Source: Leifsonia sp. fls2-241-R2A-40a (GTDB lineage: Bacteria > Actinomycetota > Actinomycetes > Actinomycetales > Microbacteriaceae). From it: 64,000 nucleotides of DNA. The stretch's first letter is position 1. Every line of letters starts with the position of its first letter. Positions 18,776 through 26,960 of the stretch are shown piece after piece. The translations under genes and the position numbers were made by a program. The notes under the pieces are model-generated. The model was not told the DNA's origin, did not search any database, and was given only the letters and a program-made list of their open reading frames with translations. The DNA lies in NCBI RefSeq assembly GCF_030209575.1, contig NZ_JARVRS010000001.1, positions 1,984,001 through 2,048,000 of the forward strand, written 5' to 3'.

Positions 18776-19606
18776 CTAGGCCGCATCCGTCGATCGCCAT
18801 GCGGAGTGCAGGCGGTCCCTGATCAGGTCTTCGTATTCGTGGAAGCGACGCTCCTCGAACAGCTTCTGGTTGCGCGGACGCGGCAGGTCGATGTCGATCA
18901 CGTCGACGATCCGTCCCGGTCGCGGCGCCATCACGACGACCGTGTCGGACATGCGCACGGCCTCGGACACCGAGTGCGTCACGAACAGGACGGTCGTCTT
19001 CAACTCGTCCCACAGATCGAGGAGCTGGTCCTGGAGGCTCTCGCGCGTGAACTCGTCGAGCGCGGAGAACGGCTCGTCCATCAGCAGAACATCGGGCTGC
19101 AGGCCGAACGCGCGCACAATGGCCGCGCGCTGCTGCATGCCCCCGGAAAGCTGGGCGGGGAGCTTGTGGGCTGCGTCCGCGAGGCCGGCGCGGTCGAGCA
19201 GCTCGAGCATGTCCGGGGCCGGCATGCGGTCGCCGCGGTCGGCGAAGTCGCCGATGCGCTGCCGTCGCTTGGCCGCGCCCGGATTGATCTTCTGCGGCAG
19301 GCTGACGTTCTTCAGCACCGTCAGCCACGGCAGCAGCGCCGGCGTCTGCGGCACGAGCCCGATGAGCTTCGCCGCGCCCGCCTCGCTCGGCGTCACGTCG
19401 TGGACGCGCACCTCACCGCGATCGGCGGTCTCGAGGCCGGCGACGATGCGCAGGAGCGTCGACTTGCCGCATCCGCTCGGCCCGATCAGGCTGACGAACC
19501 GTCCCGGCTCGATCGACAGACCGACGTCCTTCAGCGCGATCATCGCCGAGGAACCGTATCCGTAGGCCTTGCCCACCGAGGTCAGTTGTACCGCTGGCGT
19601 CACCAT
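18776..19606 (-). CDS. ABC transporter ATP-binding protein, SsuB/TauB type
   Basis: 276-residue ATPase with all landmarks: Walker A GPSGCGKST, Q-loop LVPQTPALLPWLTV, signature LSGGMQQR, Walker B VLLMDEPFSALDE and the switch His in FVTHSVSEA. It powers the NMT1-type importer and is the first gene of the flavin operon. The ATG at 19606 has GGAGGG 6-7 bases upstream; the longer frame reaching 19747 is rejected. The 160-base leader up to the next gene shows no FMN, TPP or SAM riboswitch core that I can recognise. Confidence 0.92.
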   Translation of the reverse strand: MVTPAVQLTSVGKAYGYGSSAMIALKDVGLSIEPGRFVSLIGPSGCGKSTLLRIVAGLETADRGEVRVHDVTPSEAGAAKLIGLVPQTPALLPWLTVLKNVSLPQKINPGAAKRRQRIGDFADRGDRMPAPDMLELLDRAGLADAAHKLPAQLSGGMQQRAAIVRAFGLQPDVLLMDEPFSALDEFTRESLQDQLLDLWDELKTTVLFVTHSVSEAVRMSDTVVVMAPRPGRIVDVIDIDLPRPRNQKLFEERRFHEYEDLIRDRLHSAWRSTDAA

Positions 19607-19765
19607 CCACACCCTCCATGCCGTGCACGAACCCGTCAGGCCCGTTCCCAGATGGCGGAGAGCGTGCGCGGCGAGTTCGATGTCTGCCGCGCGGAGTCCG
19701 CTTGTTGATTCACCACCGTAGTAAGGCCGTGTTTCGCGAAGTCGCACCGGGATATTGCGCGCATG

Positions 19766-20191
19766 TTAACTCTGGTGGGGCAGCGGCACGACGTCGTCGC
19801 CGTCGAGCACCCAGACCTCGACGCCCAGGTCGGCGGCCGCCGTCGACACCCATCCGCCCAGCGCCTGAGCGGTCACCGTGGTCACGACCAGCGCGGCGCG
19901 TGCCACGTCCGCGAACACCTGCCGCAGCCAGATGACCTTGAGCATGTCGGCCAGCACCTTGTTGCGGAAGGCCGGCTTGTACGCGCCCTGGTTGGCCACC
20001 AGCTGGACGACGATCGTGCCGGCCGCGTCCATCCCCTCGACCTCGACCCGCACCCCGTCCGCGACCATCAGCTGGCGAGGGCGGAGCGCGGTGCCGACAC
20101 GGTCGCTCAACGCGGACAGCATCCGCCGTTCGACCGAGCCCTCGGCGAACCGGTTCCACTCGCCCGCTCCGGACGCGTCTGCCCCTGCCAT
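19766..20191 (-). CDS. Conserved hypothetical protein, possibly nuclease-like fold
   Basis: 141-residue soluble protein starting MAGADASGAGEWNRFAEGSVERRML. The order of a variable helix, a strand with VEVEG, then VQLVANQGAYKPAFRNKVLADMLKVIW is vaguely like small restriction-endonuclease-fold proteins, but no catalytic set is clear. It lies on the minus strand upstream of the ABC operon with a 159-base gap, and is divergent from the ferritin-like gene. Function unknown. Confidence 0.6.
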   Translation of the reverse strand: MAGADASGAGEWNRFAEGSVERRMLSALSDRVGTALRPRQLMVADGVRVEVEGMDAAGTIVVQLVANQGAYKPAFRNKVLADMLKVIWLRQVFADVARAALVVTTVTAQALGGWVSTAAADLGVEVWVLDGDDVVPLPHQS

Positions 20192-20270
20192 GTCGTCAGG
20201 GTAGGCAGTCGGGATTTCCGTCAGGTTTCGTCGCGACGAGCGAAGCCTGACACGGGGACGATGTCGGTCC

Positions 20271-21149
20271 ATGATGGACGTGATGGCAGATCGCATCTCT
20301 CCGCAGAGGATCCTCGAGCACGTCCAACGGCTCGGGGAGCAGCATCCGCCGATCGCTCTCGACTCTGTCGACCGTGACGTCCGCGCACCGGCGGCCGTCG
20401 CCGATCGCTACGGCCACGTCATCGACTACCTCGCGCGGGTGGAGCTCGAAGTCGACCGGAACGTGCTCGAGCTGCTCGTCCTGCTGCCGGACGTGCACGA
20501 AGTCGACCGCATGTTCTACGCCGACGTGTGGCAGCCGCAGGAGATCCAGCACGGACTGATCCTCGACCGTCTGCAGCAGGATCTCGGCCGTCCCGCGGCC
20601 CAACCGGAGCTCGCCGTCTCGTTCAAGATCAAGATCATGGGCGCCCTCGCTCACTTCTCTTCGATCCAGGACATCGCGCGGCTGCTCTACTACCTGACCG
20701 GCGCGAGTACCGAACGGCAGGCGGTGCTGGCGTACAACGTCCTCTACGACGGGATGCTGGACCTCGGCGAGCCCGCGATCGCCGAGACGATCATCAGCCC
20801 GATCCGCAGGCAGGAGCCGGGCCACTTCGCGTTCTACCGGATGAGCGCGACGCAACTGGTGCAGAGCGGCGAGCTCAAGCCGTGGCAGCTCTACCTCGCG
20901 CGCATCCTGAGGGAGAAGACGTACAACCTCGTCGGCACGAACGGCCAAGACCGCTACCGCGCCCAGATGGGTGGCGTCGCGAGCGTGCTCGGGTTCGCCG
21001 ACGACCTCGAGAAGTACGCGCGCGAGGTCGGCCGGATCGAGGCGCAGCTGCTCTGGGCGCAGCACAGCGGCATGGAGTTCCCGCCCTACGTGCTCAAAGC
21101 GCTCAAGGAGAGCGTCGACCTCTACCGGGAACGCGGGTTCAACGCCTGA
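20271..21149 (+). CDS. Ferritin-like (acyl-ACP desaturase-like) diiron protein
   Basis: 292-residue (289 if the ATG at 20283 is used) all-helical protein. It shows the spacing of a four-helix diiron site: Glu in RVELEVDRNVLE, EIQH in the second helix (WQPQEIQHGL), Glu in EPAIAETI and EPGHF in the fourth (RRQEPGHFAFY). This resembles acyl-ACP desaturase/ferritin-like proteins of actinobacteria, some of which carry misleading GTPase names in databases. It may be a desaturase or an orphan oxidase; there is no genetic partner here. Divergent from the small unknown gene. Confidence 0.7.
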   Translation: MMDVMADRISPQRILEHVQRLGEQHPPIALDSVDRDVRAPAAVADRYGHVIDYLARVELEVDRNVLELLVLLPDVHEVDRMFYADVWQPQEIQHGLILDRLQQDLGRPAAQPELAVSFKIKIMGALAHFSSIQDIARLLYYLTGASTERQAVLAYNVLYDGMLDLGEPAIAETIISPIRRQEPGHFAFYRMSATQLVQSGELKPWQLYLARILREKTYNLVGTNGQDRYRAQMGGVASVLGFADDLEKYAREVGRIEAQLLWAQHSGMEFPPYVLKALKESVDLYRERGFNA

Positions 21150-21252
21150 AGCCGGCTCGTCGGGCTCGCGCGGTGCTCAGCGCACATGTGGCCGAATCGT
21201 CGCCTCTCACGGGCCCTCTCCGAGGGAGGGGCCGCGAGCTAGGGTGAGGAGC

Positions 21253-22185
21253 ATGAGCACGCGGACTCGGGACATGGTGCTGCTTGACGGTGGCGCATTT
21301 CTGATGGGGTCGGACGAGTTCTACCCGGACGAACGACCTGTGCACGAGCGTGAAGTCGGTTCGTTCTGGATGGATCGCTACGAGGTCACCAACGAGCAGT
21401 ATGCCGAGTTCGTCGATTCAACCGGCTACGTGACCGTTGCCGAGCGTGAGCTCGACCCGGCCGCGTTTCCCGGCGCTGATCCGGCCGTTCTCGTCCCTGG
21501 TGCGATGGTGTTCACCCCGTCGGCCGGTCCGGTCGATCTGAATGAATGGCGCAACTGGTGGGCGTGGACGCCGGGCGCTTTCTGGCGCGCGCCGTTCGGG
21601 CCGGGCTCGTCTGTCGCTGACAGGATGCAGCATCCGGTGGTGCATATCGCGTTCGAGGACGCCCTGGCGTACGCAGCCTGGGCGGGGCTGCGGCTACCCA
21701 CCGAGGCCGAGCACGAGTATGCGGCGCGCGGGGGGCTGGAGGGCGCGCGATTCGCATGGGGCGAGGAGATCTATCCCGGCGGCGAAGCGCAGGCCAATTC
21801 CTGGCTGGGACGTTTTCCGTATGACAATCAGGGTGTCGGGGGGACCGCACCGGTGGGCTCGTATCCTGCGAACGGTTACGGCCTCTTCGACATGGTCGGC
21901 AACGTCTGGGAGTGGACGACCGATTACTACACGCCGCGGCATCTGCGCCTGTCTGACAAGCCGGTGGACGCCGGCAAGCGCCAGAACCTTCTCGCGACTG
22001 CGAGTGCACAGCCGGAGTTCCCTGAGATCCCTCGGCGCGTGCTCAAGGGCGGCTCGCATCTGTGCTCTCCCGACTACTGCCTCCGTTTCCGGCCGGCGGC
22101 TCGCTCGCCGCAGGCGGAGGACACGGGGATGTCGCATATCGGGTTCCGGTGCGCGCGCGACGCTGAGACTTCCGGCGACTCCTAA
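21253..22185 (+). CDS. Formylglycine-generating enzyme (sulfatase-modifying factor)
   Basis: 310-residue FGE-sulfatase-fold protein. The copper-binding active-site pair is intact in GGSHLCSPDYCLRFRPAAR (Cys about 271 and 276), which separates true FGEs from EgtB- or SUMF2-like relatives. Other landmarks are MVLLDGGAFLMGSDEFYPDE, DRYEVTNEQYAEF, RLPTEAEHEYAARGG and GNVWEWTTDYY. It oxidises Cys in a CxPxR motif of type I sulfatases to formylglycine in the cytoplasm. No sulfatase gene is in the window. The ATG at 21253 has AGGGTGAGGA upstream. Confidence 0.92.
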   Translation: MSTRTRDMVLLDGGAFLMGSDEFYPDERPVHEREVGSFWMDRYEVTNEQYAEFVDSTGYVTVAERELDPAAFPGADPAVLVPGAMVFTPSAGPVDLNEWRNWWAWTPGAFWRAPFGPGSSVADRMQHPVVHIAFEDALAYAAWAGLRLPTEAEHEYAARGGLEGARFAWGEEIYPGGEAQANSWLGRFPYDNQGVGGTAPVGSYPANGYGLFDMVGNVWEWTTDYYTPRHLRLSDKPVDAGKRQNLLATASAQPEFPEIPRRVLKGGSHLCSPDYCLRFRPAARSPQAEDTGMSHIGFRCARDAETSGDS

Positions 22186-22188
22186 GAC

Positions 22189-22467
22189 TCATGCAGATGG
22201 AGCCGCCGGAAAGACCTCGGACCAGTCTCCACGTCCGGTGTCGTCATCGTGGTGGATCAGCAGTGCAAGACCCGTGCCTCCGCGACGGGGGAAGTCCAGC
22301 ATCCGCACATCGCCATTGGCGTTGCCGCCGGCGATCAGCGGCCGGCGCCCGATGCGGCTCCAAATGCGCGCCGGCTTCGATCCGGCCACGCACGTGCTCA
22401 GCATCCACGTCGACGTCTGCACGGTGTCGAACCCCAGGATCACGTACACCGTCGCGGACGGAGCCAA
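22189..22467 (-). pseudogene. Truncated HAD-family hydrolase (C-terminal remnant)
   Basis: The minus strand encodes IGRRPLIAGGNANGDVRMLDF followed by LALLIHHDDD, which is the motif-IV region (GNxxGDxxML) and following strand of HAD phosphatases. Motifs I-III are missing. The fragment is open only to a TTG at 22467, right beside the tRNA terminator, and the stretch before IGRRPL does not look like HAD sequence. It ends 3 bases from the convergent FGE gene. Most likely a decayed remainder of a gene once next to the tRNA. Confidence 0.55.
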
Positions 22468-22471
22468 ACAA

Positions 22472-22506
22472 AAAACCCCCGGATTCCGCCTGGGACCGGG
22501 GGTTTT
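22472..22506 (-). terminator. Rho-independent terminator after tRNA-Phe
   Basis: Perfect 11-base inverted repeat (AAAACCCCCGG/CCGGGGGTTTT) with a 13-base loop, followed on the minus strand by further Ts. It lies 4 bases beyond the CCA end of the tRNA-Phe fragment, so it is the native terminator of that tRNA gene. Confidence 0.85.
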
Positions 22507-22509
22507 CTC

Positions 22510-22559
22510 TGGTGGCTCCGACCGGCGTCGATCCGGTGACCTTTCGATTTTCAGTCGAA
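22510..22559 (-). other. tRNA-Phe 3' fragment; probable element attachment site
   Basis: On the minus strand the segment reads a complete anticodon arm (TTCGA-CTGAAAA-TCGAA, anticodon GAA), variable loop, T-arm (ACCGG-ATCGACG-CCGGT) and 3' acceptor CGGAGCC-ACCA. The matching 5' acceptor GGCTCCG and the D-arm are absent: the sequence upstream is unrelated. This is what integration into the 3' part of a tRNA gene leaves at the distal end. An intact tRNA-Phe should lie to the right, at the element's other end; none is in the window. Confidence 0.8.
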
Positions 22560-22848
22560 GTCAGGGCGTGACACAGGCCCTCGTACAGTGACAGATCGTT
22601 GAGTTTCCGCGGAAGTGGATGCTCTGAGATCACGTGAGATCGCATTGGATCTCGGGCGTTTGTAGTCAATATGTAGTCACGCCGTAGGAGCAGCGTTTCT
22701 TCTGTGAACTTTCGAACGCAACGTTCAACCGTTCTTTGTAATAGGCCTCTGGCCGTATTGCTTCCTTTAGTTCGAACGGGTGAGGGCGTCGAGTCCGGCA
22801 AACCGGCGTCCGAAGCACGAGAGGATCCGCTGAGCTAGGGTGCACAGC

Positions 22849-23712
22849 GTGAGCGATGCGCGATTCCGGCCCTTCGGCTATAGCAACGAGCAGTACCAGC
22901 AGCTTCTCGTCTTACGCGACGGAGTACCTGATGAGCTCAAGGAGCCGCTCCTAGGGTGGATCTTCACCGCTCTAACCCTCCCGTTCGACTTCGCCGCTGG
23001 TCGATATATGGACGAGGAGCTCGCTCACCGGGTTCGGGCGTTGACTCGAATCGATCTCGGCCAGCCCGCACGAGTCACTGTTCACGGGGACGACGTCCAA
23101 CAACGGCTGCGCTCGCTAAGCGAGTTGGAGCTCCTACGTATTGCCGATGCGCTGGCGTACATCCAGTATCCATATAAGGGGCATCCGCCAGATATTGATT
23201 ACGCCTTCGAGCTGGCCTCGTCGAAGTGGGAATTTCAATACGACGAGGAAGCCGGCGCATGGCGGCTTGGCGAGCGCCTGCCCGAAGGGGTGCTTGACCA
23301 GATTTCGCAGACTATTGACCTCGCCGGTACGGCTGGACAACTGCTGCACCGTGCGTTCACTGCGGCTTATCAACTCAATCCGAATGCGGGCGAGGCCTAC
23401 AAGATGTCGGTGAAGGCTGTCGAGACGGCGGCGCATAAGACCATCGAACCCAACAACGCGGGCGCAACCCTTGGGACAATGTTGGGTGTGATGCGTCGTG
23501 CGCCGCGTCCGTGGACCATTCCTCTGGACGAGCGCGCAGACCACGCGGGAAACAACGCAACCTTCCTTGTGGACATGATGTCGGCGATCTGGGACGGCCA
23601 GGAGGACCGCCACCGCGATGGTCAGGTCGCACTCGATGAAGCCCGGTCGGCCTTCCATGCCGCGACGACAATCGTTGCTTGGTTTGCCGAGGGCCTCGTT
23701 CAGCAGCGTTAG
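22849..23712 (+). CDS. Hypothetical protein, Abi/HEPN-like C-terminal region
   Basis: 287-residue protein read from GTG 22849, with AGGGTG upstream. I do not recognise a named family. The C-terminal half (YKMSVKAVETAAHKTIEPNNAGATLGTMLG... GQEDRHRDGQVALDEARSAFHAATTIVAWF) has the helical pattern seen at the end of abortive-infection-like proteins, but motif support is weak. It is the first gene inside the tRNA junction. Confidence 0.6.
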   Translation: MSDARFRPFGYSNEQYQQLLVLRDGVPDELKEPLLGWIFTALTLPFDFAAGRYMDEELAHRVRALTRIDLGQPARVTVHGDDVQQRLRSLSELELLRIADALAYIQYPYKGHPPDIDYAFELASSKWEFQYDEEAGAWRLGERLPEGVLDQISQTIDLAGTAGQLLHRAFTAAYQLNPNAGEAYKMSVKAVETAAHKTIEPNNAGATLGTMLGVMRRAPRPWTIPLDERADHAGNNATFLVDMMSAIWDGQEDRHRDGQVALDEARSAFHAATTIVAWFAEGLVQQR

Positions 23713-23787
23713 GCGGAGCGAAAGCGGGCCTAGAGGTCTGCATGGGTGCTAGGGCCGGATGACCGTGGTATCGGGCAGACTGGTGGG

Positions 23788-24189
23788 GTGGAACGGGAGC
23801 CTCCGGCGCCGAGGCCGTTCGGTGTCTCCGCCGATGAAGCGGTCGAGTTGTGCCGCGAATGGATGATCTACCTGGGTGCGGTGGACGCCGTCGCGGCGCA
23901 AAATCCCGCCCGCCAGCTCTGTGACCTCTACAGTTCCCGCTACCTTGCCTGGGTCGACAACCGACGTGGGAACCTCGATGTCGATGCGGTTGAGAAGGCT
24001 GCCACGCTTGCAGCGTCCGATGGTCGGCAGGCGTTGATCTTTGTGCGTGGGGGCGTTCGACCGGTTGCTCAGGAGCAGGCTGACGCGCTTGGCGTGGCGA
24101 TCCTCTGGTACCACGCCGTCGATGCGACGTTGGCGGGTCGTAGTCGACCCGGCCTTGCGCTCTTGGTCTCAGGGCTGGGGACGGCGTAG
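23788..24189 (+). CDS. Hypothetical protein of the mobile element
   Basis: 133-residue protein from GTG 23788 (MEREPPAPRPFGVSADEAVELC). The core YLAWVDNRRGNLDVDAVEKAATLAASDGRQALIFVRGGVRPVAQEQADALGVAILWY has the alpha/beta pattern of small restriction-endonuclease-like (Mrr-type) domains, including an Asp and a strand-helix ending, but the canonical QxK triad is not clear. It is convergent with the relaxase gene, with a 13-base gap. Function unknown. Confidence 0.6.
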   Translation: MEREPPAPRPFGVSADEAVELCREWMIYLGAVDAVAAQNPARQLCDLYSSRYLAWVDNRRGNLDVDAVEKAATLAASDGRQALIFVRGGVRPVAQEQADALGVAILWYHAVDATLAGRSRPGLALLVSGLGTA

Positions 24190-24202
24190 TCGGCCGTCCA
24201 AC

Positions 24203-26935
24203 TCAGAAGCGATGCGAGGGCGACGGCGCTTCGGCCGGGGACGAGACTCGTGTCGGGTCGCTACGGGATGCTCGGGCGAGTTCGCGGCGGGCGGCGATCC
24301 GGGACTTCTCGAGCGTCTCTTCTCGGGGCTGACGCTGCATAGTGTCGGCCAGCTCGCTGATTGCGGTGCTGGTGGTTCCTGCGATGACGATGGCTTCGTT
24401 TCGTCCTCGTCCGCGGGTGAGTCCGACGTAGAGGCCTGCCGCATCGACGCCAGGGCCGACGATGGATCGTTCGGTGGTTTCGCCTTGGACGCCGTAGACG
24501 GTGCTGGCGTATCCGAGATGCAGGTGGGAGCCGGCGTACTCGTGGGTGATCTTCCTCAGGTGGGACGAGTCGCTAACGCTGGCGAGGAGGACGTGATCTT
24601 TAGTGATGGCCCTGATGATCCAGGTTTGACGGTTCTCCACTCCGGAGATTCTGTCGTTGCGTCGAGTCTGAACGACGTCGCCCACGAAGCACGGCTGATT
24701 CGCCTGACCGAGCACTTGACGGTCGGTGGTGAGGGCGCCGGACGCGACGCGGTGTGTCTGGATGCTGTCGTTGATCTGCTGGGCTTCGGCGTGCGTGGCG
24801 GTGACGAGTGCAATCGTCTGGCCGCGAAGGGTGGCATCAAACCATCCGTCAACCATGATCTGCCGGGCGTCGCCCTCGGCGGTGACGGAAGCGACGTGCC
24901 CCTTGTCGATCAGCTCCTCTGCGAGCCGCTGTGCTTCTTCAGCGCCGTCGGCGTCGCGGAGTCGCAACGTGAGATCAGCCCAATCGGGATCATGAAATCG
25001 GTGGATGTTCGTCAGTTCGACTTCAACGAACGCTGCGGATCGGAACAGGGCCATCGCGCCGGAGTGTCCGACGGGGAGGGCTTGGTAGTCGTCGCCAACG
25101 ACCGCGATAGTTGCTCGCGTGCGTTCGATGACGTCCAGAAGAGCGTTTGCGGCTTCGAGATCGAGCATGCCGGCCTCATCGACCACGATCCGGTCACCCG
25201 GTCGGATCGCGATTCGAGGGCCTCGATACTCCGCTCCGGTCGTTGGGTCGACAGCTCCGGGGAGCAGTCGCGTCCACACTGTGCTGCCAGAGGTGCTCTC
25301 TGTCCACCGCCATCCGTAGTCATGGAGGAGCTGGTGGAGGGAGGAAGCGGCGCTGTTGGTTTCCCTCCCGGCGACTGTCGAGGCCCTCTTGGTCGGAGCG
25401 ACGATGACCATGTTGTGTCCGTGCCGGCGAAGCGCGGCTCCGGCGACCTTGAGCATGGTGGTCTTACCCGTTCCTGCGGCGCCGGTGACGGAGACGATCG
25501 AGGCTGTGCCGGCAAGTGCGGCAGCACCATCGCTCTGGTCACCATCGAGGACGCGCTCCGGGTCGAGCGCGTGAGCGATCGCCGTGATCTCGCGGGCTGA
25601 GACGGCATCTCCGGGTGCTGCCATCGCGTCGATCCGGTTCGCGAGAGTGGTCTTCACGACAACCGTTGCGATGGACATCCGATGCTTGACGTGCTTCGGC
25701 ATATCAGGCTCGTTCAGCAACGTCACCGTGTAGGTGCGAGTAGCAGCCTCTGAGACCGCGTCAATAGTTGCCGCAAGCTCACTGCGCTCGCCCAGAACCC
25801 CAGAGGCCGCGATCGCGCGAATGGCGCCGGCCCGGATGTCCATGTCGCTGAATCGGCCGCCCGTGCCTGTTGACCGTGTATCCGCATCAACGACTGCTCT
25901 GGCCGCCAGAAGCTCCAGATCCAGGTCGTCAATCGAGACTGCAGCCAGACGAGCGGGGGAACGGGTTTCACTGATCGTCGGGTCCGCCGACCTCATCTCT
26001 TGGCGGATGAGCTCGGTCCAGTCGTCTTCGTCCAGGTTGCCAGGTTTGTTCGGTCGGCCGGCGGCCCAGGCCCATCGGTCGATCTGATTCAGCACATCAC
26101 GGGAGGGTTCCTGCCCGCAGTGCTGTTGCTTCCACCAGACCGTGCGGATGGTCTTGTTGGCTTCGATCTGCGCGGACCGCTTCGACAGCGGCCGCACCAG
26201 GTGCTGCAGCTGGGTGATCTCCCCCTCGGCGTTGAGGGTGAACCCTTTCGCGGCGAGGGCGGTGATCCAGGTGGGGTCGGTGCGGGAGGCGAGGTCGCCT
26301 TCGGCGTTGATCACGTTCTGGAACCGCAACGCGACCCGGGTGTCGATGTTGGACCATTTGCGGTCTTGCCCTTGGACTTTGACGTTGAGCCAGAGGTGGC
26401 GGTGCTTGTGTGGATCCAGGGAGCGGGAGCGTTCGTGGCGGAGTTCGACGATCTCGATGCGGGCGAGGTCTTCGCGGACGCTGCCACCTTGGCCGCGGCG
26501 GGCGTTGAGCTCGGACTGCCACAGTTTCACTATCCGGTCGCGGAGCCGGTCTTGCAGGTCCTCGTACGCGGCGGCGAGGTCGGGGTCGAGCATGGTGGCG
26601 ATCGAGAACGACTTCGGGGCGTTGATCGTCGCATCCAAGATCAAGTCCGCGACGGGGGACTCCAGGTCGCGTCCGCGACGTTCCCCGGTCAGCGGGTCGA
26701 GTCCGTCCACCCAGTCCTTGAGCTGGTCTCCGGTGAGCAGGTCGTCGCGGACGGCACCATTCTCGACGATGTAGCGGGTCATCAGAGCGCCGGCGTAGCC
26801 GGCGGCGGCAATGACACCGTCAGCCGTTTTAGCGGTGAGGGTGGCGTCACAGACGCCGGAGAAGGCGTACTGGACTGCTTGCTTGACCCCGTGGGACTGC
26901 TGTCCCCGCTTCCACCGGGCTACTCCACCGCGCAC
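24203..26935 (-). CDS. MobF-type conjugative relaxase with C-terminal helicase
   Basis: 910-residue TraA/TrwC-type protein. The relaxase part (1-~340) holds the metal-binding histidine cluster PHKHRHLWLNV. The helicase part shows Walker A GAAGTGKTTM, Walker B RIVVDEAGML, the GDDYQALPVG motif and the C-terminal motif YVGLTRGRGRN, so the superfamily 1 helicase is complete. It would nick oriT and unwind the transferred strand. The GTG at 26935 is preferred to the one at 26941, because AGGGAGGTGA sits at proper spacing only for 26935. The very N-terminus is not the usual MobF start, and the nicking tyrosines cannot be assigned with certainty. No mating-pair genes are present. Confidence 0.85.
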   Translation of the reverse strand: MRGGVARWKRGQQSHGVKQAVQYAFSGVCDATLTAKTADGVIAAAGYAGALMTRYIVENGAVRDDLLTGDQLKDWVDGLDPLTGERRGRDLESPVADLILDATINAPKSFSIATMLDPDLAAAYEDLQDRLRDRIVKLWQSELNARRGQGGSVREDLARIEIVELRHERSRSLDPHKHRHLWLNVKVQGQDRKWSNIDTRVALRFQNVINAEGDLASRTDPTWITALAAKGFTLNAEGEITQLQHLVRPLSKRSAQIEANKTIRTVWWKQQHCGQEPSRDVLNQIDRWAWAAGRPNKPGNLDEDDWTELIRQEMRSADPTISETRSPARLAAVSIDDLDLELLAARAVVDADTRSTGTGGRFSDMDIRAGAIRAIAASGVLGERSELAATIDAVSEAATRTYTVTLLNEPDMPKHVKHRMSIATVVVKTTLANRIDAMAAPGDAVSAREITAIAHALDPERVLDGDQSDGAAALAGTASIVSVTGAAGTGKTTMLKVAGAALRRHGHNMVIVAPTKRASTVAGRETNSAASSLHQLLHDYGWRWTESTSGSTVWTRLLPGAVDPTTGAEYRGPRIAIRPGDRIVVDEAGMLDLEAANALLDVIERTRATIAVVGDDYQALPVGHSGAMALFRSAAFVEVELTNIHRFHDPDWADLTLRLRDADGAEEAQRLAEELIDKGHVASVTAEGDARQIMVDGWFDATLRGQTIALVTATHAEAQQINDSIQTHRVASGALTTDRQVLGQANQPCFVGDVVQTRRNDRISGVENRQTWIIRAITKDHVLLASVSDSSHLRKITHEYAGSHLHLGYASTVYGVQGETTERSIVGPGVDAAGLYVGLTRGRGRNEAIVIAGTTSTAISELADTMQRQPREETLEKSRIAARRELARASRSDPTRVSSPAEAPSPSHRF

Positions 26936-26960
26936 CCGCACTCACCTCCCTCACACGTCG

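Noticed and set aside
19607-19765. Possible riboswitch in the leader of the flavin operon
   Set aside because: An FMN element was expected if flavin controls the operon, but the conserved FMN, TPP or SAM aptamer cores are not recognisable. A covariance-model scan of this leader would settle it.
20196-21065. Minus-strand open frame across the ferritin-like gene
   Set aside because: It is antisense to a gene with a clear diiron helix pattern and shows the biased composition typical of complementary-strand frames in GC-rich DNA.
22560-22848. Degraded integrase or full tRNA-Phe 5' half in the junction
   Set aside because: Neither strand shows recombinase motifs (Arg-His-Arg-Tyr) nor a GGCTCCG acceptor strand with D-arm; only short repeats are seen.
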